Positions 54,806-64,000 of a DNA stretch of 64,000 nt are shown here, piece after piece. Source of the stretch: Macrostomum hystrix (lineage: Eukaryota; Platyhelminthes; Macrostomidae); contig CATNEN010000025.1 of assembly GCA_950097015.1 (NCBI GenBank), positions 5,322,001 to 5,386,000 on the forward strand, given 5' to 3'. A model generated the notes under the pieces. It saw nothing but the letters and a program-made list of their open reading frames with translations, was not told the origin of the DNA and searched no databases. The first letter of the stretch is position 1; every line of letters starts with the position of its first letter. A program made the position numbers and the translations under genes.

Positions 54806-57471
54806 AGATTGCAAAGCACTATTAATCCATTTACTGAACCCTGAATAATGAATGAATGAATTAATTAATTAATTAATGCAACATATATAATAATGCTGCG
54901 AGTCATATAGTCTTCAGTAATTGTCTCAACAGACACTGTCTCAATTAGTAGCATAACATAGCAAGGACACACCGTTATAAATAATTGTTAGACTAGATAA
55001 AGTTACACAAATTTTTATTTCTGCTTTTCACAGTTTTTATTTTATTGTAAACGCATATCAACAAATCATGTACTTGCTATTGACCCAGAAAGTTGAATAC
55101 TTTTGTTTACTAGCTTAACTTGTTTACGTATATCTTTAAAAAATTATTTACCGATGAGCGCTATGTGCACGCCGCCATTTTGCTAAGTTGCGTGATCCTC
55201 GAATCTATAAATTACCATGTGTCAGTTTGTCAGTGAGCTGTAAAACGTATCACAATGTCAACTTGAATTAGTAATTCAAGTCTTGTGCTGCATAGACTAG
55301 TGCCTTAGGCCTTATCTAGATTCTCGAAATGTTGTAATTTGAACCACGAGCTGGGCAACTTAGGTCAGGGCACAGTAACCTTAATGGCATTATGTACTTA
55401 ATATTATGAGTTATGTAGTGCGAATTATCAAAAAAATCAGATTAAATTGCTCGCTGTGCAAGTAGGATGAAGAGAAATTCGAAAATCATCATGTAGTATT
55501 CGATTTAATTAGATTAACAACGTGATTTGCACAACTTGTGACAAGTGACAACTTGTGCAAAATGCTTCTTTAATATAATTAAACTGAATAGGCCCTACTG
55601 CTAATTAAATTGATTTTATGCATAAATTATGTGATTTACTGTAAAAAGAAAAAAACAAAATATCTTGACATGTAATCTAAAATAATCAAATTACTGGTAG
55701 GCCTATCTACTAATAGCCATCCACTTTTAGGGACTAAGCCTAAAGTAAACTAATATATATATTTAAAATGAAGACTATTGTGACGAAATTAATGGCAGAC
55801 AGAGTCAGGCAGAATTCCAATATTCCAATTAGAGTCCAGAGTTTGCGTAATCTAATGTAGCGGTAGCAGTTTATCTTATTTATTCTCACTGGGACATACA
55901 ACAAGCAATATAATTAAAGTCAGGTGCAGGAGCTCAATGATGACGATGCAATAGAGAAGACAGTGGATGACAGTAGATAGGTAATGACAGAACAAAACAC
56001 TTGGCAGAACAGTGGGTAAGTAGGTCATAGGTCAGTGAAAGTAACAGTGGCCGGGACAAGAGCAGTGACAAAAGGGGTGGGCCAGTGGTGAAAGTAACAG
56101 TGGCCAGGACAAGAGCAGTGACAAAAGGATTAGGATGGTTGCGGTATGGGCGGGCCCAGGGGGCCTAGTTAAATAAGCTAGCCCACAGTAAAAACAGGGC
56201 GATCAATGATCTAGAGAAACAGAGCATGCACGCTAATTGGCTGAGAGAATTGACATTAGGGGCCTAATGCAACTGTGAGATAAGTTTATGGATAGTGCGA
56301 TGTGCATTGGCGTTTACTTATAGTAACAATCTAAAAAATATATGGAATTGCAAAGTTGGTGACTGCGTAATTACATTTGTTAAACAGCCCAATTCAGTAC
56401 CTCATAAATTAGAACTTCATAGGGGCTCTTGCAGTAAGTGACAACGTGACACTATAATGTATTAAATTATAAACTCTAGATTGCTGCTATTTCTATGCAA
56501 ATTTTTTTACTAAATTTTATAAATTAGTTTTATATTTAAGTTTAAGTTTTATATTTAATATTAGTTAGGAACAAAGCAGAAGTTTATATTAAAAAAATAG
56601 TTTTAAAAATGCTTTGTTACCACTGTAGTCCATTGCTGTCCTGTTGCATTTAGTCTTGACAGACCCTCCACAGATAATTGATTATTAGAGAGCAATTTTT
56701 TATTTGATTCATCAATGCAATGTGCCAAAATATGAGACTTTTCATTACCTTCAGCTTATCAAATGTAGATTGAGTTTATTAAATAATTGGAATATGTGGA
56801 AACACAAAAATAGACCACAGTAGAATGGCAAAAGACTAATGGACTATAGTTGGACTCAAACAATAACTAGTTTTTTATTTTTTAATTTTAAATATGGCTT
56901 TAAAAGCTGCTGATGTCAAGTTTATATTCATTTTAATTTTACTCAATTAAAAAACTTTGATAGTAAAACAATTTATACGAGTACAATGTTGGAGACATGA
57001 AATCATTAGCATGCAAATTGCAGCAAGCTATAGTATTTATAATACTTAATAACTAAGTTTTTTTGTCTCTGTTTTTGTTACATTTTCATTTAGTTTACTT
57101 TTGACTGTGGTAAAAGACTTAAAAGTTTTGTTTCTTTTTGTCTTAAAAACTGTAAATTATGCATAAAATTTTAACAGACTATAAATTACTATTGAAAACA
57201 ATTTAGTAGAAAATATCTCCTAATTGTATTAGGTTGCAAAGCACTGAATGTATATTAATATTTGCTTTTGTATCTTATTAATAATTTAGTGTTTGATAAA
57301 CCAACAAACCATAATACTTACCTTAGAGTACATAAAAGTACTTGTAATTAACATTTTGTCTTATGACTATTTATTTTTATGAGAATTTTGAGACTTTTAT
57401 TATTGGAATCAGCCATTGACTTGGAATGAATGATGCAAAATGCTATGCATCAAAATTAGAAAAATGGTTTA

Positions 57472-57486
57472 TCTTTTTCCTTGCAG
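57472..57486 (+). promoter_or_regulatory. Splice acceptor before fibrillarin start
   Basis: TCTTTTTCCTTGCAG is a strong polypyrimidine-AG acceptor 35 nt upstream of the start codon. It is either the end of a 5' UTR intron or a spliced-leader trans-splice site. The sequence cannot tell which. Confidence 0.6.
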
Positions 57487-57521
57487 CTTTTGCATCACCA
57501 TCTTTAAAAAGAAGCGAAAAT

Positions 57522-58844
57522 ATGCGACCTGATTTTCGAGGCGGCGGACGAGGTGGCTTTCAGGGCGGTCGCGGCGGTGGCGGCGGCAGAGGCGGCCCAC
57601 GCGGTGGCGGCGTAGGGGGTCGCGGCGGCGGCTTTGGCGGTCGCGGCGGTGGCGGCGGCGGCTTCGGTGGACGCGGCGGAGGCGGTCGCGGAGGTGGCAC
57701 TCCGCGCGGACGCGGCGGTGGTCGCGGAGGCGGTCGTGGCGGCTTCGGTCGGAAGACGATTGTCGAGGCGCACCCGAGACACCCAGGTAATTTTAGCCAG
57801 ACATTTTCCGTACTTATTAAAGTTGTATCCAGGCTTTCACGTGATGCAATAGTACACAATATTTTATATTTGTTGGATGATTGTTTTAGCATACTAGAGT
57901 TCTAAAGTGATCAACTTTGTTGATTAAGAACTTCCTTAATAACATTTGTCAGTTAGATTTCAGTTTATAGCAAGTTTAGGTTTTATATCGAATTGTTTAG
58001 GTTTAAAATTCGAACTTCGGACCTTTTGATCTGGAAGTCGGAAACTTAAAGCACTGGGCTATAACCGTCCTAATACTTTTAATATACATGCAGTTTTCGA
58101 TACATACCGCTAAATCGTCAAAAAGCTAATCGTAATTGAAAATCTTCGCCCACCTTCGTAGGCATTTTCATCGCTCGAGGCAAAGAGGACGTCCTGGTCA
58201 CTCGCAACCTGACACCGGGCAACACTGTCTATGGCGAGAAGAAGGTATCAGTCGACGGCGAGGAGGCGGGCACCAAGATCGAGTATCGCACCTGGAATCC
58301 GTTCCGCTCCAAGCTGGCTGCCGGCATACTCAACGGCATTGAAAAGATTCACATGCCGCCAGGCTGTCGGGTACTCTATCTCGGCGCAGCCAGCGGCACT
58401 ACTGTTAGTCACGTTAGCGACGTTGTCGGGCCCGACGGCGTGGTCTACGCTGTTGAGTTCAGTCATCGCAGCGGTCGGGATCTGTTGAACGTGGCCAAGA
58501 GTCGCACTAATATAGTGCCAATCATTGAGGATGCCCGGCACCCGCACAAATACCGCATGCTAGTCGGCATGGTCGACTGCGTCTTCGCCGACGTGGCCCA
58601 GCCCGACCAAGCGCGAATTGTGGCCGAGAATGCCAAATGGTTTCTTAAGACGGAAGGCTTTGCCGTGGTGTCAATCAAAGCCAATTGCGTTGACTCCGTA
58701 GCCGCCCCAGAGGCCGTATTCGCCGGCGAGTGCAACAAACTCAAAAGCGAACGATTCAAGCCCAAGGAGCAAGTGACTTTGGAGCCGTTTGAGCGTGGCC
58801 ACGCCATGGTTGTGGCCCAGTTCCGACCTCCGGCTAAGAAATGA
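57522..58844 (+). CDS. FBL: Fibrillarin, rRNA 2'-O-methyltransferase
   Basis: Two exons, 57,522-57,786 and 58,162-58,844, joined in phase 1; 315 residues, near the usual length of about 320. It is the catalytic subunit of box C/D snoRNPs in the nucleolus and methylates rRNA 2'-OH groups using SAM. Residues 1 to about 75 are a Gly/Arg-rich (GAR) domain. The methyltransferase domain then follows with [27 protein letters not shown], the SAM-binding [51 protein letters not shown] and SIKANCVDS. The start ATG 57,522 gives MRPDFRGG, like other fibrillarins; the more upstream ATG at 57,426 lies before the acceptor. Codon use is GC-rich in an AT-rich setting. Very secure. Confidence 0.98.
58009..58072 (-). 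repeat. tRNA-like sequence in the fibrillarin intron
   Basis: The minus strand reads TTATAGCCCAGTGCTTTAAG and ends AAGTTCGAA. It aligns to the tRNA-like sequence at 46,612-46,676 (CCGACTTCCAGATCAAAAGG against CAGACTACAGATCTAAAGG). Likely a diverged SINE head. Confidence 0.5.
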
Positions 58845-59109
58845 AATAAGCTAGTGTTCTTGATCATCATTTTAAAAGCTGTCTGTTGGAACAGGTTGTG
58901 GTTACATTTTTATTGTTGAATAACTCGGACATTTGTCATCTCTGTGTGAGCGCATTTGCTTCCTGCACTTGAATTCTGCATTAGTTAAAGAAAATGTCAA
59001 TTTTTTGCATGTTCCTGTTCTACCGTCTGCTGTTTAGTGAAGTCCTATCTGCCCTCCGTCATCACTGGCTGATGTGAAGCATTTTTTTGGCGGTTGAAAA
59101 TTAATCAAG

Positions 59110-59115
59110 AATAAA
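59110..59115 (+). promoter_or_regulatory. Poly(A) signal AATAAA for fibrillarin
   Basis: A canonical hexamer about 265 nt after the stop codon. Confidence 0.6.
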
Positions 59116-59339
59116 ACTGGAACACTGCTTGAAGCGAAAATATTTTACGAGAAACCGAGTGCCGCGCTACTAATTCCACTCGGTGACTTTTTTGTAAAGT
59201 CTTAGGAAAATACGAGCTATGCAGTGTAGCCTGCTTTTGCCTATGCGTCCGCTTTTCTGTATCATGAGAGATGCTTGATTATTAGATTCGTACATAGAAA
59301 GGACTAAGAGAGAAATAACAGTTGGTGGATTAACATGGG

Positions 59340-59700
59340 ATTATGTTCCATCAACTGATGGAGCAGGATTAGCAAATAGCGGATTAACCAGTGGTTCTCA
59401 ACAGAGGATTATCAACTGATGGTTCAAGGGAGGATTAGCAAGTAGTGGATTAACCCAAGATTATCAACTGATGGAGCAGGATTAGCAAATAGCGGATTAA
59501 CCAGTGGTTCTCAACAGAGGATTATCAACTGATGGTTCAAGGGAGGATTAGCAAGTAGTGGATTAACCCAAGATTATCAACTGATGGAGCAGGATTAGCA
59601 AATAGCGGATTAACCAGTGGTTCTCAACAGAGGATTATCAACTGATGGTTCAAGGGAGGATTAGCAAGTAGTGGATTAACCCTAGGTCATCAACTGATGG
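59340..59700. repeat. 113-bp tandem repeat, about 3.2 copies
   Basis: CAACTGATGGAGCAGGATTA recurs at 59,352, 59,465 and 59,578, spacing 113 bp. Each unit itself contains two related halves with ATCAACTGATGG and GGATTAGCAA. Confidence 0.9.
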
Positions 59701-61635
59701 ATTTAGAAAGGGTTTTGACATTTGTAACTTATCAGGACAGGATTAACGTCTGATGGATTAAGGGATGATGAACAACTGGTTGGTTAAGTGAAGACAATTA
59801 TTGCTTAAGAAAGCTGTACAACTAATTAACTATGGAAGTTAAATACTGGTTTCTGTTCAACGAAACATTTTGCTAAGGTGAGTATAGTACACTACTGTTA
59901 AGTAGCACAGATAGATTTTTTGCGCAAGTTTCAGAAAAAAATTCTGAAAGGCTCGACCCGAGCGAAATTGTTGAGATAAACTAGGAAAACTTGCATAGTG
60001 ACAATTTCCTTCGAGCTGGGAAGCACAAACAGACCGAAACTTTGCTGCTTCAGTGTTCTTAAAACCTTCTTTCGTTGTCAATCCGTGATGCATGGCTTGC
60101 TTGCCCGTGTCCAGAAATTAGACAGACATTTAGCCGTCCTCCGAGCGACTTCTTCCGTGTCTCGCGTGTTCTCAAATTCTTTTTCTTGGGCCGATTCAGT
60201 CTGAACGGATGGTGGCAAGAAAAATTAGAGCGAAGAAGAGAGTCTTTTGGAAGAAATCTAATTATTATTTGCAGAGACAGCAACACATGTATTTCATTTA
60301 CTGTGCTTTCGGCTGAAAATATTCACATTAACGAAAAATTATAAAGTTTATTTGATTATTAAATATCATAATACTTCCACATACTAGATACAGTTAATCA
60401 AGATTGCATTGCATTTAAAAGTGCATCTTTTCTGGTCGAAAGGTTAATTTTCTTACTAAAGAAACTGTTAAACCCGATCAGATAATTGACAATCCCAATT
60501 AAAGACTCAAATAAAGGGACGGCTGATCCCTTGACTGTTGACAGTTGAAATATGATGACATCATTTCACGGACGGAATCGAAAATGTTTGTTAAAGAGTT
60601 ATCAATCTGTCCAACAAATATAAAAAATATGTTTTCTAACTCTTTATTTGAAGAATATAATTTGCTTTTGCACTTTTAACTCGAAATTGCGGCATATCTA
60701 AAAATAAATGTGACTGAAGACTATTTTTGACCGCTGCATAATAGACACAAAATTGAACTAAAATGTCTCAATACAGTGAGTAATGAAAGTGTTTTTACTC
60801 AGGGAACTAAATCACAGGTCCCGAAACAAGGAAGCAAATCCTATTTTAGGAAATTAAGTTTGTTTTCCAAGTACTGCCACTTGCCTTTGAAGGGTTTTGA
60901 TGTAGTATTTTGACATTTCTACTACCGAGTTAGTATAGTGGGACCACTGTACTCTGAGCACGTACATATTATATTCAAGCAAGCTCGATGGGTGTACATA
61001 AATTGGACAGCCCGTTCTATACGCAATCTTGTTTGTTTTACTAATCTTTGAATGAGTACATTCGCTGTAATCTAGCGGAACTCCTTCGGAGGAGATCGTG
61101 GGTGAGAATTCGTACCGAGAGTGCCAGTGTACACGTCGGACACGCATATTCCTGGCCAAGTGGACAGACAGATAAAAACAGCGAAGGAAGTTCTAAGGAA
61201 AAGCTTTCTAAACACATTCGGGCTTCTAACGCACAGTCTACCAAACCGGTGCTTGGCTCATCTCCTCAGGTGGAATAGGCGAGCAGTGTTTGTGGCAGCA
61301 CAGTGCGATCCTTCTCTCTCTCTTTCTCTCCCTCTCTCTCCGCTCTCTTCGCTGCGCGTAACAAACAGAATCAAGAAAGTTGAGTATAGAAAGCAAAAAG
61401 GCACAAACGCGAGAAAGAAGATTTGCCACTCATCTTTCAGTAGAAAAAAAACACAAAGAAAACAAAGCAAAATAAGAGACAGAAGACGACTTCCAGGTTG
61501 AATAGAAGAATCTCAGAGGAGAGCGAGAGTAAAGGAGCATCGCACAGGTATAAATTAGTTAGCTAGTGGTGGGCTGACGTTATTTACAACTTACAAGGCG
61601 TCGCATTATACCCAGAGGCCCTCTCAGAACAAGTA

Positions 61636-64000
61636 ATGGGCAATTTGGCCTCATGTGCTGGCGCCGGCCGCACTGACTACCGGGTGGACAAGCCGCGTCG
61701 ACCGGCTAAGCGAAGCGAGTCCGCGCCAGCCAAGCCCTTGTCACTTGGACGATTGGGCAGCATGAGAAAGCGGCGACCGGACGGCCGGCTGCCATCGGCG
61801 GATGCCGCGGCGGTCGAAGGTGATGGAGGAGGAGGTGAGTGGCACCACTGGAGGGCAAAGATCGTTCAGCGGCTGGAGGGCGGAGAGTTCAGGGACTGGA
61901 GGACGGAGAGTTCAGGGACTGGAGGGCGGAGAGTTCAGGGACTGGAGGGTGGAGAGTTCAGGGACTGGAGGGCCGAGAGTTCAGGGACTGGAGGGCGGAG
62001 AGTTCAGGGACTGGAGGGCGGAGAGTTCAGGGACTAAGGGTTGAGAGTTCAGGGACTGGTGGGCGGAGAGTTTAAGGCCTAACCATTTTTTTCCTTGAGA
62101 AACTCGAGGAAGCCTGGTAAGGAAGATGGTAAATGGCATTGCTTTGAAGTCATCTAGATGCGAGTGCAAATGTACTCATTAGGATTATAATATGTTTCTG
62201 CAGAAGACCTAGGCAGCTGATACTCTTGTATTTCTGCTGCTGCTTATTGCTGAAGTCGAAATTTGAGACTTGTTGGGACAGGGCCGTGCCCCTAGGACAA
62301 AGACGAATGAAGCGCAAAATGCGGAATATTCTAAGAATCGTTGAGAATACAAGCGTACTACGTGTGCTCATTGCCCGAGGGATTTCGGACCATCCAGCTT
62401 GACAAGGAATGAAAATGATTGGACTGTGGGGGACTGGCTTAGCTGTGTGTATTATTAGTTTTGCATAAATATTGTTGTGTTTCTAGCAGTCAGATTGCAA
62501 TTTGAAGATGAACTAGCTAGTAGCTAGCTAGCATTTTGTATTGTTCAAGATGTGCGCTTTGAAGCTGGGCTGAGTTGAGAAAAATCAATCTTTAATCAGT
62601 TTCTTTGATAAAAGGCAGGGGATAAGATACTCTAGCTTTCGCGTTTTTTAATTATCCAGTGTAAATCAATCCGTTTCACAAGCCTTTTGACTTGTTAGAG
62701 AATTATCCCATTTTAGAATATTAAGTCGCTCTAATTAACTCCTTAGTAATTGGTTTTCAATTTCAATTCAAATTTTGATGTGAACATCCCACCTTCCAGA
62801 AAATTCTCAAGTCGATCCGCTTCTGCAGAAACTCATGGAGCTAAAAGTCCAACTGCAGGCCTCGGCACCGCAACCGCAGCAGAACCCTGAGGCGTCCGCC
62901 GCCGCCGCTGCCGAAGCCGCCACCGAAGCCGCTATCGACAGCCGGCGCAAGCAGACCCTGTTCCAACGTCGCTTGAGCTGCATGGCGCCGATCCGGCGGA
63001 ACACTCTCCTGGCAACGCCGGCACCAACTCTGAACACCGACACAGCCGCTGTTGTTGTCGACGACGATGAAGTGCCAGTGTTCGCTGATGAGAACGGAGC
63101 TGAGAGAGACCCGTCTGACTGCGAGCTGGCCGAAATCATGGAGAAGCTTGTTCAGCAGCAGCAGCAGCAGCAACTGGTACAACGACTTTTGAACCGGTCC
63201 TCCCTCACCTGGTCCTTTCTCACCTGGTCATTCCTCACCTGGTCCTCTCTTACATGGTCCTCTTTCACTGGTCCTCTTTCACAAGTCCTCTTTTATAGGT
63301 CCTCCTTCACATGGTCCTCCTTCACCTCGTCCTCTATCATTTGGTCCTCTATCACTTGGTCCTCTTTCACCTGGCACTATCTCACCTGGTCCTCTATCAC
63401 CTGGTCTTCTATCACCTGGTCCTCTATCACCTGGTCCTCTATCACCTGGTCCTCTATCACCTGGTCCTCTATCACCTGGTCCTCTATCACCTGGTCCTCT
63501 TTCACCTGGTCCTCCCTTGCTCAGTTCCCAAACCAGCTTCCTTCCTTTCACGCACTGCAGGGCGCGTCGAATCCTCCGCCGAAGAAGCCGCCGCCGCCGC
63601 TGTCTAAGATGCCACCGAAGAAGCCGCCGCCTCTCGGAGCTCGCACGGTGCGCACCAGCCGCAGCGCGCCGTCGACTCCGCCGATGCAGCGCAGCAACCC
63701 CGCCGCGCCGCGAACGCCGCCGCCGAAGCCGCCGCGCTACGCCAATCTGCGCCTACCCGGCTGCCTTCAGCCGCCGCCGCGGCCGCCAGAACTGTTGAAG
63801 CCGCTGCCCCGGCCGCCGCTAAATTCGGACGCATCGCCAGCTGAACATCAAGAGCGTCCGAACACGCCGGACAGTTTGGACGGCGGCGATGCGGCTGCCG
63901 AACTGCCGGAAATTTGCGTGCCGGAGGATGGCGTGGAGCCAATCGGAGACCAGGAACAGGTGGACGAGAATTTTCCTGGTGAAGAGCAGCCGCAGTCCCT
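61636..64000 (+). CDS. Unrecognised N-myristoylated, proline-rich protein (3' end outside window)
   Basis: Exons 61,636-61,834, 62,800-63,176 and 63,561 to beyond 64,000; phases 1 and 0 agree. It starts MGNLASCAG: Gly2 and Ser6 fit N-myristoylation and Cys7 could be palmitoylated, so plasma-membrane or inner-leaflet attachment is likely. A basic stretch follows ([24 protein letters not shown]). Exon 2 carries a short helix ([13 protein letters not shown]), an Ala/Glu run, [20 protein letters not shown], an acidic [11 protein letters not shown] and a polyQ tract. Exon 3 is rich in [21 protein letters not shown] and [13 protein letters not shown], plausible SH3 or WW ligands. It looks like a membrane-anchored scaffold or adaptor. 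I cannot name the family. Confidence 0.7.
61850..62070. repeat. 23-bp array in intron 1 of the last gene
   Basis: About nine copies of a 23-bp unit containing GGACTGGAGGGCGGAGAGTT. It starts within about 20-40 nt of the donor GAG/GTGAGTGG at 61,835. It is in frame with the upstream exon for a long way, so gene finders may extend the exon wrongly. Confidence 0.9.
62075..62799 (+). other. Remainder of intron 1 of the last gene
   Basis: AT-rich unique intron sequence ending in acceptor CCACCTTCCAG at 62,799. Nothing else recognised. Confidence 0.6.
63190..63525. repeat. 15-bp array in intron 2 of the last gene
   Basis: About 22 copies of TCACCTGGTCCTCTA. The 384-nt intron (63,177-63,560) is a multiple of three and has no stop in the gene's frame. 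Confidence 0.9.

Larger units (their letters stand above)
53560..57470. other. Gene-poor AT-rich region
   Basis: No recognisable coding sequence in nearly 4 kb. It contains the inverted-repeat element at 54,259-54,654, a hairpin at 54,742-54,805 and a direct repeat of about 42 bp (GTGAAAGTAACAGTGGCC... at about 56,034 and 56,088). The remainder is unique. Confidence 0.55.
58845..61635. other. Intergenic between fibrillarin and next gene
   Basis: Holds the fibrillarin 3' UTR, a 113-bp tandem repeat and AT-rich unique sequence. Short frames (60,000-61,500) overlap on both strands and show no domain. A CT-rich patch lies at 61,310-61,345. Confidence 0.5.

Noticed and set aside
57787-58161. Box C/D snoRNA inside the fibrillarin intron
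   Set aside because: No RTGATGA C box and no CTGA D box with terminal pairing are present; the intron holds only a tRNA-like fragment.

Overview
This is nuclear DNA from an animal. The window holds intron-containing genes with GT-AG junctions, GC-rich exons set in AT-rich introns and flanks, tRNA-derived SINEs and an intact mariner transposon. The protein content (SGSM, IQCH, Na+/K+-ATPase beta, fibrillarin, a rhodopsin-type GPCR) is metazoan. Homopolymer tracts in the proteins, heavy minisatellite load and a possible spliced-leader acceptor before fibrillarin would suit an invertebrate such as a flatworm or other spiralian, but the species cannot be fixed from sequence alone.

Layout. 1-969 (minus): 5' part of a GPCR gene, cut by the window edge. 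1.4-7.5 kb: no gene, five unrelated tandem arrays. 9,540-32,273 (minus): a small G-protein signalling modulator (SGSM1/2-type RUN-TBC RabGAP). I could reconstruct it as 14 exons whose phases all agree (3,321 nt, 1,106 codons plus stop). Most of its introns are filled by private minisatellites, including a 7.7 kb last intron. 33-36 kb: a 9-bp array and a complete mariner element (34,518-35,793) ending 119 bp before the start codon of a Na+/K+-ATPase beta subunit gene (plus, 35,913-39,557). 40.7-41.5 kb: a 16-bp array. 42,000-45,941 (minus): IQCH in three in-phase exons. 46.6-50.7 kb: a foldback-like repeat, two arrays and an unrecognised minus-strand reading frame. 52,798-53,457 (plus): an unrecognised single-exon gene with an NLS-like start. 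53.5-57.5 kb: gene-poor, with an inverted-repeat element carrying p53-like decamers. 57,522-58,844 (plus): fibrillarin, two exons. 61,636 to the window end (plus): an N-myristoylation-type, proline-rich protein, partial.

The genes do not form a pathway: vesicle/Rab control (SGSM), ion pumping (beta subunit), rRNA methylation (fibrillarin), an axonemal or testis-type protein (IQCH) and a receptor. Adding up the arrays by eye gives about 23 kb, roughly a third of the window. The most interesting pattern is in SGSM. Many of its introns carry a different tandem repeat that starts within about 0-80 nt of the 5' splice site. Two of those arrays, in introns 2 and 9, share a 14-nt core in opposite orientation, so they could pair in the pre-mRNA around exons 3-9.
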